Source of the DNA: Isoetes taiwanensis
Taxonomy: Eukaryota; Streptophyta; Lycopodiopsida; Isoetales; Isoetaceae
NCBI GenBank assembly: GCA_021234155.1
Contig: JAJEKV010000004.1
Location: 11,536,109-11,600,108, forward strand
Reading direction: 5' to 3'
DNA: 64,000 nt
Made by a program: the position numbers and the translations under genes. Shown here piece after piece: positions 11,275-23,200 of this stretch. Below the pieces are notes generated by a model that had not been told where the DNA came from, searched no databases, and was given only the letters and a program-made list of their open reading frames with translations. The number at the start of each line of letters is the position of its first letter. The stretch's first letter is position 1.

Positions 11275-11607
11275 CTCGTGGTCACCACCTCCTTGTGGCT
11301 TCTACCTTGGTTTATGATACCAGATGTTCGTGATTTTTGTGTCTACCACCTACTCGTGGTTCACACATGCTAGTGATTGCCACCTACTCGTGGGCCACTA
11401 ATTCTTGGTTGCCACCTACTCGTGGACCAATTTAGTTCTTGGTTGCCACCTACTCGTGGACCAATTCAACTCGAGGTTCCCACCTACTCGTGGGTCTCTT
11501 TCTGCTGTGATTTCACCTACTCGTGGGTCACATTCACTTGTGATTACCACCTACTCGTGGATCACATTCACTCGTGATTACCACCTTCTCGTGGATCACT
11601 TTGAATA
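11275..11607. repeat. internal minisatellite with CCACCTACTCGTGG core
   Basis: About ten copies of CCACCTACTCGTGG or a close variant recur every ~30-37 bp, alternating with spacers such as ACCAATTTAGTTCTTGGTTG. The core has CCAC/GTGG ends that can pair. The array recurs in each internal region (about 12900-13220, 14520-14845, 16140-16505). A TATATA run follows each. Confidence 0.85.
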
Positions 11608-12033
11608 ACGATATATATATATCGCTTTAAATTGATTCAAAATATAGTGACTTCTCCCGCTAAAGCAATTAAAGTCTTATACAGATAAATAGTATCCAAT
11701 TAAAGTTTTCCCTCAAGAATAACTTCGGTTCTTAGAATTCTTGAAACACTGGTTCCCTTTTCGCGTATTGCCTCATAAGTCCCATGCATCTAACTTCCTC
11801 GGTTACTCTGCATGTGTATCTGCAAAACTATCTCATGACATGAGTAACTTAAAAAACTATTTCAATTAAAACTCGAGAAATCATCCAAGTTCTTGTTTCG
11901 TTGGAATATTTCCCCTCTTTGTTGCTTTGTTGGATTCCAGCATCCTTAAAAACACTTAGAGCCACTTCATGATCTCACCAAAGATCGTGACAATGGTTCT
12001 ACTACCCACAGTTCCAAAGAAAATCGAAACTGC

Positions 12034-12045
12034 GCTCTGATACCA
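12034..12045 (-). other. primer-binding site (tRNA-iMet)
   Basis: On the minus strand TGGTATCAGAGC lies two bases after the LTR end, matching the 3' end of plant initiator tRNA-Met. The equivalent site is intact at the next junction (about 13657-13668). It has one change near 15281-15292 and is decayed next to the outermost LTR (near 16943). Confidence 0.85.
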
Positions 12046-12047
12046 AT

Positions 12048-12728
12048 TGATACGAACTTCTTTGAATACCTGAATAAACATAAAAACTTTTACACAAATT
12101 AGTAGCCAAAGCATTATCAAAGGAGCTCTCCACCCAACCGGGCCACTCAGCTAGCAATATCAGGCTGGAACATAAAGACAGTAAGGCATATCTGGAAATC
12201 AGCTTCCGCTAGTAGCTCCTCCTTCGAGCTGGCAGTCCTCAATATGATACACCAAGAGTTGGGTTTAGGAATAGTAATAGGTTACTAGACAAGATTAACA
12301 GAGGCTCTAGGAATAAGAAATAGCCTTCTTAGAATCAGATTCGAGAGCCAACAGTAAAGCAGTCTTCTTTGACCCCCGGTCACTCCTTCTGTCATTTCTC
12401 TCTGATTCGGATGAATCAGAAAACGTGCCACCCCAATCCGGAAGCTAGACTCCGAGTCGGTTCCAGAAAAGTAAAATTCGCCCAAATCCGATCTCTGGTT
12501 GCGGAGATATAGCCAATTAAAGTTCGGGTTCTATTTATAGAAGTCTCTGTGAAGTTCGGGTTCTATTTATAGAAGTCTCTGTGACTTTAGCCTTCTTTGG
12601 CCTGCCTTTGCCTTTGCCTTTTGTTCCCAACCATGATATTTACTAACTCTATATGATTTTGCCCAATGCATAATCATATTGGCCACTCCCCCGAGCTCAT
12701 TGTTAGATATTAACCTTAAACCATATCA
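12048..12728 (-). repeat. LTR 2
   Basis: A 681-bp internal LTR, nearly identical to LTR 1, preceded on the plus strand by an intact primer-binding site. Confidence 0.9.
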
Positions 12729-13670
12729 ATTCCTTCCCTTCTCGGAAGCAACTGACCTCAGTTGCATTGAATACAACTTTCAGGTTCTCGTTAACATCAA
12801 CCTTAATATGAAGATTATTAACCTTCATAATTTTATGAACCATTGACAATATTATAATTCTGTTAAGGCTACTCCCCTAACATAATATTATTATCAACTC
12901 GTGGTCACCACCTCCTCGTGGCTTCTACCTTGGTTTATGATACCAGATGTTCGTGATTTTTGTGTCTACCACCTACTCGTGGTTCACACATGCTAGTGAT
13001 TGCCACCTACTCGTGGGCCACTAATTCTTGGTTGCCACCTACTCGTGGACCAATTTAGTTCTTGGTTGCCACCTACTCGTGGACCAATTCAACTCGAGGT
13101 TCCCACCTACTCGTGGGTCTCTTTTCACCGATTCCACCTACTCGTGGGTCACATTCACTTGTGATTACCACCTACTCGTGGATCACATTCACTCGTGATT
13201 ACCACCTTCTCGTGGATCACTTTGAATAAGGATATATATATATATCGCTTTAAATTGATTCAAAATATAGTGACTTCTCCCGCTAAAGCAATTAAAGTCT
13301 TACACAGATAAATAGTATCCAATTAAAGTTTTCCCTCAAGAATAACTTCGGTTCTTAGAATTCTTGAAACACCGGGTTCCCTTTTAAGTATTGCCTCATA
13401 AGTCCCATGCATCTAACTTCCTCGGTTACTCTGCATGTGTATCTGCAAAACTATCTCATGACATGAGTAACTTAAAAAACTATTTCAATTAAAACTCGAG
13501 AAATCATCCAAGTTCTTGTTTCGTTGGAATATTTCCCCTCTTTGTTGCTTTGTTGGATTCCAGCATCCTTAAAAACACTTAGAGCCACTTCATGATCTCG
13601 CCAAAGATCGTGACAATGGTTCTACTACCCACAGTTCCAAAGAAAATCGAAACTGCGCTCTGATACCAAT

Positions 13671-14351
13671 TGATACGAACTTCTTTGAATACCTGAATAA
13701 ACATAAAAACTTTTACACAAATTAGTAGCCAAAGCATTATCAAAGGAGCTCTCCACCCAACCGGGCCACTCAGCTAGCAATATCAGGCTGGAACATAAAG
13801 ACAGTAAGGCATATCTGGAAATCAGCTTCCGCTAGTAGCTCCTCCTTCGAGCTGGCAGTCCTCAATATGATACACCAAGAGTTGGGTTTAGGAATAGTAA
13901 TAGGTTACTAGACAAGATTAACAGAGGCTCTAGGAATAAGAAATAGCCTTCTTAGAATCAGATTCGAGAGCCAACAGTAAAGCAGTCTTCTTTGACCCCC
14001 GGTCACTCCTTCTGTCATTTCTCTCTGATTCGGATGAATCAGAAAACGTGCCACCCCAATCCGGAAACTAGACTCCGAGTCGGTTCCAGAAAAGTAAAAT
14101 TCGCCCAAATCCGATCTCTGGTTGCGGAGATATAGCCAATTAAAGTTCGGGTTCTATTTATAGAAGTCTCTGTGAAGTTCGGGTTCTATTTATAGAAGTC
14201 TCTGTGACTTTAGCCTTCTTTGGCCTGCCTTTGCCTTTGCCTTTTGTTCCCAACCATGATATTTACTAACTCTATATGATTTTGCCCAATGCATAATCAT
14301 ATTGGCCACTCCCCCGAGCTCATTGTTAGATATTAACCTTAAACCATATCA
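13671..14351 (-). repeat. LTR 3
   Basis: A 681-bp LTR with the same ends, TATA doublet and purine tract as the others. The internal region to its right (14352-15294) is the one in which the minisatellite core is repeatedly altered to CTACTGTGG. Confidence 0.9.
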
Positions 14352-15294
14352 ATTCCTTCCCTTCTCGGAAGCAACTGACCTCAGTTGCATTGAATACAAC
14401 TTTCAGGTTCTCGTTAACATCAACCTTAATATGAAGATTATTAACCTTCATAATTTTATGAACCATTGACAATATTATAATTACATTAAGGCTACTCCCC
14501 TAACATAATATTATTATCAACTCGTGGTCACCACCTCCTCGTGGCTTCTACCTTGGTTTATGATACCGATGTTCGTGATTTTTGTGTCTACCACCTACTG
14601 TGGTTCACACATGCTAGTGATTGCCACCTACTGTGGGCCACTAATTCTTGGTTGCCACCTACTGCGTGGACCAATTTAGTTCTTGGTTGCCACCTACTGC
14701 GGACCAATTCAACTCGAGGTTCCCACCTACTGTGGGTCTCTTTTCTTTGTGATTCCACCTACTAGGTGGGTCACATTCACTTGTGATTACCACCTACTGT
14801 GGATCACATTCACTTTCGTGATTACCACCTTCTCGTGGATCACTTTGAATAACGATATATATATATATAAACTTTAAATTGATTCAAAATATAGTGACTT
14901 CTCCCGCTAAAGCAATTAAAGTCTTACACGGATAAATAGTATCCAATTAAAGTTTTCCCTCAAGAATAACTTCGTTCTTAGAATTCTTGAAACACTGCTT
15001 CCCTTTTTGCGTATTGCCTCATAAGTCCCATGCATCTAACTTCCTCGGTTACTCTGCATGTGTATCTGCAAAACTATCTCATGACATGAGTAACTTAAAA
15101 AACTATTTCAATTAAAACTCGAGAAATCATCCAAGTTCTTGTTTCGTTGGAATATTTCCCCTCTTTGTTGCTTTGTTGGATTCCAAAGATCCTTAAAAAC
15201 ACTTAGAGCCACTTCATGATCTCGCCAAAGATCGTGACAATGGTTCTACTACCCACACTTCCAAAGAAAATCGAAACTGGCCTCTGATACCAAT

Positions 15295-15976
15295 TGATAC
15301 GAACTTCTTTGAATACCTGAATAAACATAAAAACTTTTACACAAATTAGTAGCCAAAGCATTATCAAAGGAGCTCTCCACCCAACCGGCCACTTTCAAAC
15401 TAGCAATATCAGGCTGGAACATAAAGACAGTAAGGCATATCTGGAAATCAGCTTCCGCTAGTAGCTCCTCCTTCGAGCTGGCAATCCTCAATATGATACA
15501 CCAAGAGTTGGGTTTAGGAATAGTAATAGGTTACTAGACAAGATTAACAGAGGCTCTAGGAATAAGAAATAGCCTTCTTAGAATCAGATTCGAGAGCCAA
15601 CAGTAAAGCAGTCTTCTTTGACCCCCGGTCACTCCTTCTGTCATTTCTCTCTGATTCGGATGAATCAGAAAACATGCCACCCCAATCCGGAAACTAGACT
15701 CCGAGCCGGTTCCAGAAAAGTAAAATTCGCCCAAATCCGATCTCTGGTTGCGGAGATATAGCCAATTAAAGTTCGGGTTCTATTTATAGAAGTCTCTGTG
15801 AAGTTCGGGTTCTATTTATAGAAGTCTCTGTGACTTTAGCCTTCTTTGGCCTGCCTTTGCCTTTGCCTTTTGTTCCCAACCATGATATTTACTAACTCTA
15901 TATGATTTTGCCCAATGCATAATCATATTGGCCACTCCCCGAGCTCATTGTTAGATATTAACCTTAAACCATATCA
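15295..15976 (-). repeat. LTR 4
   Basis: A 682-bp LTR. It differs from its neighbours by a few clustered changes, for example GGCCACTTTCAAACTAGC replacing GGGCCACTCAGCTAGC. Confidence 0.9.
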
Positions 15977-16953
15977 ATTCCTTCCCTTCTCGGAAGCAAC
16001 TGACCTCAGTTGCATTGAATACAACTTTCAGGTTCTCGTTAACATCAACCTTAATATGAAGATTATTAACCTTCATAATTTTATGAACCATTGACAATAT
16101 TATAATTCTGTTAAGGCTACTCCCCTAACATAATATTATTATCAACTCGTGGTCACCACCTCCTCGTGGCTTCTACCTTGGTTTATGATACCAGATGTTC
16201 GTGATTTTTGTGTCTACCACCTACTCGTGGTTCACACATGCTAGTGATTGCCACCTACTCGTGGGCCACTAATTCTTGGTTGCCACCTACTCGTGGACCA
16301 ATTTAGTTCTTGGTTGCCACCTACTCGTGGACCAATTTAGTTCTTGGTTGCCACCTACTCGTGGACCAATTCAACTCGAGGTTCCCACCTACTCGTGGGT
16401 CTCTTTCTGCTGTGATTCCACCTACTCGTGGGTCACATTCACTTGTGAGTACCACCTACTCGTGGATCACATTCACTCGTGATTACCACCTTCTCGTGGA
16501 TCACTTTGAATAACGATATATATATATCGCTTTAAATTGATTCAAAATATAGTGACTTCTCCCGCTAAAGCAATTAAAGTCTTACACAGATAAATAGTAT
16601 CCAATTAAAGTTTTCCCTCAAGAATAACTTCGGTTCTTAGAATTCTTGAAACACTGGTTCCCTTTTCGCGTATTGCCTCATAAGTCCCATGCATCTAACT
16701 TCCTCGGTTACTCTGCATGTGTATCTGCAAAACTATCTCATGACATGAGTAACTTAAAAAACTATTTCAATTAAAACTCGAGAAATCATCCAAGTTCTTG
16801 TTTCGTTGGAATATTTCCCCTCTTTGTTGCTTTGTTGGATTCCAGCATCCTTAAAAACACTTAGAGCCACTTCATGATCTCGCCAAAGATCGTGACAATG
16901 GTTCTACTACCCACAGTTCCAAAGAAAATCGAAATCAAGGCCTCGATACCAAT

Positions 16954-17635
16954 TGATACGAACTTCTTTGAATACCTGAATAAACATAAAAACTTTTACA
17001 CAAATTAGTAGCCAAAGCATTATCAAAGGAGCTCCTCACCCAACCGGGCCACTCAGCTAGCAATATCAGGCTGGAACATAAAGACAGTAAGGCATATCTG
17101 GAAATCAGCTTCCGCTAGTAGCTCCTCCTTCGAAATGGGTAAATCCTCAATATGATACACCAAGAGTTGGGTTTAGGAATAGTAATAGGTTACTAGACAA
17201 GATTAACAGAGGCTCTAGGAATAAGAAATAGCCTTCTTAGAATCGTCATTCGAGAGCCAACAAGAAGCAGTCTTCTTTGACCCCGGTCACTCCTTCTGTC
17301 ATTTCTCTCTGATTCGGATGAATCAGAAAACGTGCCACACGAATCCGGAAACTAGACTCCGAGCCGGTTCCAGAAAAGTAAAATTCGCCCAAATCCGATC
17401 TCTGGTTGCGGAGATATAGCCAATTAAAGTTCGGGTTCTATTTATAGAAGTCTCCGTGAAGTTCGGGTTATTTTATAGAAGTCTCTCGTGACTTTAGCCT
17501 TCTTTGGCCTGCCTTTGCCTTTGCCTTTTGTTCCCAACCATGATATTTACTAACTCTATATGATTTTGCCCAATGCATAATCATATTGGCCACTCCCCCG
17601 AGCTCATTGTTAGATATTAACCTTAAACCATATCA
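16954..17635 (-). repeat. LTR 5 (5' LTR of the array)
   Basis: The outermost 5' LTR on the minus strand, 682 bp, ending at the right GTTTC duplication. It is the most altered copy, with clustered short replacements such as CTTCGAAATGGGTAAATCC. Its primer-binding site is degenerate (TGGTATCGAGG). Confidence 0.88.
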
Positions 17636-17640
17636 GTTTC
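17636..17640. repeat. target-site duplication, right (GTTTC)
   Basis: GTTTC directly after the TATCA end of LTR 5 matches the five bases before LTR 1. Confidence 0.85.
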
Positions 17641-19275
17641 GCCAGTTTCTAGAAGCACATCCTTAACCTCGCCCTTCGCCGTTGTGGTCGGCCCCTTTGC
17701 TAGACCTCACCATCATCTGTTGATTGGATTTTATCCTGTTGTTTCTCCTCTTTCAATATGATATTTCTACTTAGTTGTAAAATCTTGCTCTCCTCGTTCT
17801 TTCCTCAGATTTCTGATCACATCCGACGGCAGATCCGGCCGATTTTTGCCCTTCAGAGTCTGTTTGCAGCTTGCCTCTTTCTCTGCTCTCTTTTGCCTCT
17901 CCAAGCAGCGATGCCTGCTTGTTAAATTTGGGCTGCATGTGTTGCCCAGGCTTGAACGAACCACTGCAATGTGCATGTATTTGCACATTTTGGTGTATTC
18001 AATGTTTATAGGTGAAAATTCAATGGTGTAACAATGGTTCAAACTTAAAAAAAAAAAAATACAAAAGGTTACACTTAGCGATAACGTTACACTTAGCGAT
18101 AAATCCTGCAGACCGAATGTTGATCCATAGTTAGATATTGTTGGGACAATGGTCAAAATATTTGAATGGGCCATTATTTAAGTTACTGCATAAATATACA
18201 GATAAATATTAACTTTTAAAAATATATGGCAGTCCCTCGATGTCCCTAATGACTTGGAACACAAGACCTCGTATATACTAGCCCAAATGGACTGACAGCT
18301 AAACAAAGACAATGAAAGAGTAAAACGAAGGACTAAGTTAAGAGGCAGAGAATTGAAGGCAGGGCCAAAATAAGTGGTGGGTAAAATGGTTAAGGTAAAA
18401 AGATGTTTGCATGTGGCTATGGTGGTCCAATCTGAATACATTTAATCACATTAATTGATATAAACCATGTGGTTGTTCTTGCAACCCCATTTCATAAAGG
18501 ATGTCTAGACACGTAGATTTTCGTAGAAGGGGATTACTTATGAGTATTACCACCGAAGTATTACTGCCTATGTTTGTACATTTGTGGCAAGCATATTAAG
18601 CTATTGATCCATATGAACGTAGACATATGAGGTTATTTCTACATTGACCATAGAGAAAACCTTTCCAAAACCCAACTATTACATCGCATAGACTTGCATT
18701 ATCGGTGTCGCTGTATTATGAAAGAGATAGATAGGTAGAAAAGAGGAAGCAAAAGAGCATATATAAGATACATGTGCAAATGCACATCGGATATGTCAAA
18801 GGGATTTGGAAGCAACGATCAATGTTGGCTCACATTATAAGGTGCAATGGTTTTGACAAAGTGGCAATGTTCGTTATATCATCTATTCCACCATGGCTTA
18901 AACAATGTTCAATGCTTATACATGAAGCAATAGATGAAAAAAGAAAAAAATATAGTGATATTATCCACGGTTCTTGATCATAGTGAATTTATCTTCAAAT
19001 CATGCCATTATCCATTTAGGGGTACAAATCATTACTATATTTTAATGAATTGGTAATAGTTTTTATAACACTATGGTACATAAGGCTTGTATTGGAATCA
19101 TCTCATAAAGCAATAACCAGTTTTAGAGAACCACTATATCATTAGAACTAGCATTAATAACCATATTGTAAGCCACTATGAGTTATGACAAATCACTATA
19201 GGATGTGGTTTTGTTCTGTTAAATAAATTACTATATCAAAAACCACATCTATCATGGTTTTTAGATGAACTGATG
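17641..19275. other. intergenic with minor repeats
   Basis: No recognisable gene. Minus-strand frames at 17767-18174 (135 and 71 codons) read partly like protein and might belong to sequence interrupted by the retrotransposon array, but no family is evident. An 18-bp tandem repeat lies at 18068-18103. The rest is AT-rich and featureless to me. Confidence 0.35.
18068..18103. repeat. 18-bp tandem repeat
   Basis: Two head-to-tail copies of GTTACACTTAGCGATAAC differing at the last base. Confidence 0.85.
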
Positions 19276-19318
19276 TTCCTAGTATGGGTCCTATGATATG
19301 CATATACTGGCCGATAAG
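19276..19318. repeat. ~43-bp repeat, copy 1
   Basis: This stretch containing TGGGTCCTATGATATGCATA matches 20251-20293 almost exactly, about 975 bp away in the same orientation. The second copy directly follows the ~155-bp repeat A. The pair may mark the ends of a duplicated or inserted block. Confidence 0.7.
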
Positions 19319-19692
19319 TGAAGTGGTGTTCTCATTGAGCTTTGTAAAACATTGAGTACAAATGGATCCCTTACTAGGGATAGATAAATTTGGAAATATG
19401 AACCTTAAATGCTCCAAAACTAGACAATCATCGAGAGTATGATGAAACTGAAAAATACAACATAAAAGATGGTTTTATCCGCCACTTGGTCGATGCAAAG
19501 GTGAGAAGACTCGGTGACTGCTCCTCATCGGGAAGAAGAACCACGCCTTCTTAGGTTTTTGAGGAAACCCAAGCAAATAGTTGAAGCACGACCCCACGCA
19601 ATATGGCAACCACAAGACCTTAAACAATCCTGCAGAATCAAGACTGAAAGAAAAATAACCCGTCAATGAATTAGATGCCATAGGCAAGAAGA

Positions 19693-20008
19693 CTCGGAGG
19701 CTCCAGGGCCACGCCGAGAAAGAAATAACAGCCGACCAATCGGGAACCGTCCGCGGAATGACCATCGCAGGAAAAAACAACCGATTAGTGCTGCCTCGGA
19801 GGCTACAGCGCCACGTCGAGAAAAAACAATAAATATGATCTCGGAGGCAACAGCGCCACGTCGAGAGAAAACATGAATAATAAATATTGACTCGGAGGCT
19901 ACAATGCCACACCGAGAGAAAACATGAATGAATAAATAAAATACTAGTGCCATGCCGAGAAAGAGTAAACCAATAAGTATGCCTCAGAGGCTACAAAGCC
20001 ACGCCGAG
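19693..20008. repeat. array of CTCGG/CCGAG hairpin motifs
   Basis: Five 26-base motifs at 19693, 19795, 19840, 19891 and 19983 share the pattern CTCGG, then AGGCTACAGCGCCACG-like sequence, then TCGAG or CCGAG. The ends can pair into a short stem. Adenine-rich spacers separate them, and a partial motif lies near 19950. No coding frame explains the pattern. It could be a spacer of an LTR retrotransposon or a subterminal repeat. Confidence 0.7.
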
Positions 20009-20097
20009 GAAATAAAGAATGCAAATTTAAAGGACATAGAAAAGAAAATAACGAGCACGATCAAATGAAAAAACCATCAAGGGAGGGAGGGTGAGGG

Positions 20098-20252
20098 AAA
20101 CTGATAGGATAGAGAATAAGGAGAAAACTAGCTCAAGAGAATGCCGATGATAGAACAATGAAGAGAGGCTGAATAAATAGGATGAGTGACAAAGGGACGT
20201 CCCCATCCAAGGAATGTCGGTTCTATTGCGATAGCAATAAAGCCGTGGCATT
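20098..20252. repeat. ~155-bp repeat A with hairpin
   Basis: The segment from GAAACTGATAGG to GTGGCATT recurs at 25883-26039 in the same orientation. It contains a stem formed by GGTTCTATTGC and GCAATAGAACC around a GATA loop, perfect in copy B and with two mismatches here. A purine tract (AGGGAGGGAGGGTGAGGG) lies just upstream. The TG...CA ends resemble a very short LTR, but no primer-binding site follows either copy, so the class is open. Confidence 0.65.
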
Positions 20253-20299
20253 CCTAGGATGGGTCCTATGATAGGCATATACTGGCCGATAGAAGAGGA

Positions 20300-23200
20300 A
20301 CAAACTCAAAAACTACTCAGCATGGAAACTGAAAAGAAGAGAAGCTAAAGAGAAATATAGTATAAAGAAAGGGAGAAATGAGTCTACAAGATCACTGAAA
20401 AAGAATGCATAGATAAGGCTGATGGCAATCAGAGTAAAACGAAGGAAGAGGAAACTAAGAAAAATGGAGGAAAAAAGGGAATAAAGAGAAGACAGACACA
20501 AAGGAACAATGAAGAAGCAGATAAGAGCAAGTAATGCTAGAATGCAAACAAAGGAATGAATAAAAATGAAGGAGAACACGATGGAGGAATGCTATGAGGG
20601 ATGGAAACGGGAACATAAGAATGAAGAAGACAATAGAATAGTGCAGTAAGAGATGAGGGAAGGAACTTATGGGACAACAACAGACAGAGCCACGAACATG
20701 ATGTCATCATCAAAGTAACAATCTCAAATGACTAATGTCCAATAAATACTACACTAACAAAGATACTATAAAAGCAAACTATCCTAACTAGCAATAGAAA
20801 ATGAGCAAGAAGACAAAGAAACCAAAGAAGGAACCAATGTGACTAATATAGTAATAATATCACTAGGGTTAAACGGAACAATAAGCTAAAGAAAATAAAT
20901 TAAGGATTTAACGCAAACACAACCAACTAGAGAAATGATATTAAATGGAGCTACCGAGAAAATGAGGAGTGTATAGCAAATGGAGCGCACCAAACCCATA
21001 AAGAAGCATGTAGAATCTAATGGAATAAAGAAAGGGAGGAACGAGTCTACAAAGGTCACCGCAACAAAATAGAAAGCACAAACGAAGCTGATGGGACACA
21101 TGGAACAAGTGGAGTGAATTCACAAATAGAGACAACAAAGGATCAATGCGAAAGACACAGAAACAAACACCCAAGTGACCCAAGTGACCCAATATAAAAC
21201 ACCTAGAAACAAGCCAATCGACTGATAGACTGGAACAAATGGAGATAAAGGCACCAAGTACCTGGAAAAAAGGAGAAAATATGGAAAAAGATGAGCAAAG
21301 GAGGGAAAAAGCACATTTAGATAATGAAGTAATGGCAAATGGATGGATTAGAATAGCAAAAACATGTCCAAGGAATACAAAATAACTGGAATGATGATAT
21401 CAAGAAAAGAAATAGAACCTAGAGCAAAAAGGACAACTGTGATAAACCGGACTAAGCATAAAAAAATTTTAGCACACTTGGCAAAGGTGCACAACTCGCA
21501 GTTAGAAGCATAGAAAAGTTATGCAAAAGACCCGAGTGAAACAACTACAAACAACGACATAAAAGGAGCTAGAGGTACCAACCACGAGTAAATGGGACAA
21601 AGGGATCAATATCTATGCAAAGCAAAAGTTAAACTGAAGCAAAGGACTAAATGTGGCATGCAAAAAGGATCAAAGTTACTTATGAAAGTATAAGGAAAAA
21701 TGCCATAGGGACACTGGGTTAATGAAACAATGTCATGAACAATAACTTACCAAGCAAAAAAAGACCAAACTAGAACCCATATGGCCAATTGGAATAGTTG
21801 CACAACTGGCACCGAGACGAGAAAGCTATTGTCCATACAAAGGTATGATGATAGGAACAACAAAACCACGAACAATATACATGATATCCTATGCATGGAT
21901 CAAAGATCAAATGAAACAAATGAGTTATAATGCTAAAAAAGGATTAGAGAAGCAAAACCAAATATGCACATGTACAAAGCCTAAAGTACAACAAAAAGCC
22001 ATGTATACAAGGATCATCTACCTTATGCATATGACCAAAAAGAACTCCATGCAAGGTCATCTATTTATAGGCAAACCCATGATACATAAAAGTCTTAGAT
22101 CTTCAGTAAGTTGGAACTAAATCAAAACTGAATTATTATGGTGAATCACGCGCAAAATCATGGAAAGTGGAACATATGGAGCAATAGAGCAAATGGAACT
22201 ACAAGAAAAAATGAATAGAAAAATGAAGTAAGTGGACCAAATGAGACAATGAAATAAACGAATTTCACGGGGCACAAAAAGAAGCTAGAGGGACCAAAAC
22301 GGGCAAATGGCACAGAGGGGTAACATCTATTTGAAGCAAAAGTCAAACTGAATCAAAGGACTAAACGTATCACTGACGCCAACGCATACAAAGGGGTCAA
22401 AGGAACTCATGAAAACCCTGGAGCAAATACAGAGAAAAAAGCCAAAGGCCAATGGTTTAACGAAGTCAATGGGGTGAAAAATGAGATTAACCAAGCCATT
22501 GGACAAAAATGGAACATATATGGCCTACCAGACTAACTGCACAACTGGCATTTGAGACAAGAAACCTAAGTACGAAACAACTATAAGAGAGTATCAGAAA
22601 CAGAGGAGAAAAATGGAAAAAGTGGTCCATAAATATCACAAAACTTGCTTGAGCAATGATGGAGGTAACTGCAGAAGACCATAAAGAGGTACGATGATTG
22701 GAACAACAAAATCCACGAATAATATACGAAATACCCCTAGCATGGATCAAGTGGTCAAATGAAACAAACGAGTTATAAAAGAAGTCAACGCTAAGAATGG
22801 ATCTATGAAGAAGAATAATTAATATGTCAGATGAAACCAGATAGGCACATGTACCAATCCTACGGCACAACCAAAACCATGCACTACGCACATTATCTAC
22901 CAGATGCATATGACCAAAATATGCATTAAACAAACTATGTAGAATCTCGAATGTCAAAGGAAACTATATGAATAAAACTATATAAAAATCGACGAAGTGA
23001 AAATCTTTAATGCGAATGATACTATCCTTACACCCCTTTCCTCTAAGTCAAGATAGCTATCCCCTCGCCATCATCTAAATGACAACATAGTATGTAAATA
23101 GATTTCGACCCAACCATGGAAAACAAGAGTATGATGAATCTCAAGAGGATTACGAGTTAATGGTAGAAAGAATGGGAAGAACAATGACGAGTTCAACATG

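Larger units (their letters stand above)
10425..17635 (-). mobile_element. tandem array of non-autonomous LTR retrotransposon (5 LTRs, 4 internals)
   Basis: Five ~681-bp LTRs alternate with four internal regions of 942, 942, 943 and 977 bp, giving a period of about 1623 bp. Read on the minus strand, each LTR begins TGATATGG and ends GTATCA. It is followed after two bases by TGGTATCAGAGC, the initiator tRNA-Met primer-binding site, and each internal region ends in a purine tract (AGAAGGGAAGGAA) next to the following LTR. The whole array is flanked by one GTTTC duplication. The internal regions have no gag or pol and only short ORFs, so the element must depend on another for enzymes (TRIM/LARD-like). 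The extra ~35 bp of the last internal region is one more copy of the internal minisatellite. Either a multimer integrated, or one element expanded by unequal exchange between LTRs. Confidence 0.92.

Noticed and set aside
11275-11607. CRISPR-like spacing of a short palindromic repeat
   Set aside because: Spacers are themselves repeated, there are no cas genes, and the DNA is plant nuclear. It is a retroelement minisatellite.
11377-11608. Plus-strand ORFs with repeated TYSW and PTRG peptides
   Set aside because: They are translations of the CCACCTACTCGTGG minisatellite in the antisense direction of the retroelement, not a repeat protein.
10425-17635. Retrozyme (hammerhead ribozyme element) as an explanation for the tandem units
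   Set aside because: I could not find the conserved CTGATGA and GAAAC core with a cleavage site on either strand. The LTRs are also longer than is usual for retrozymes.
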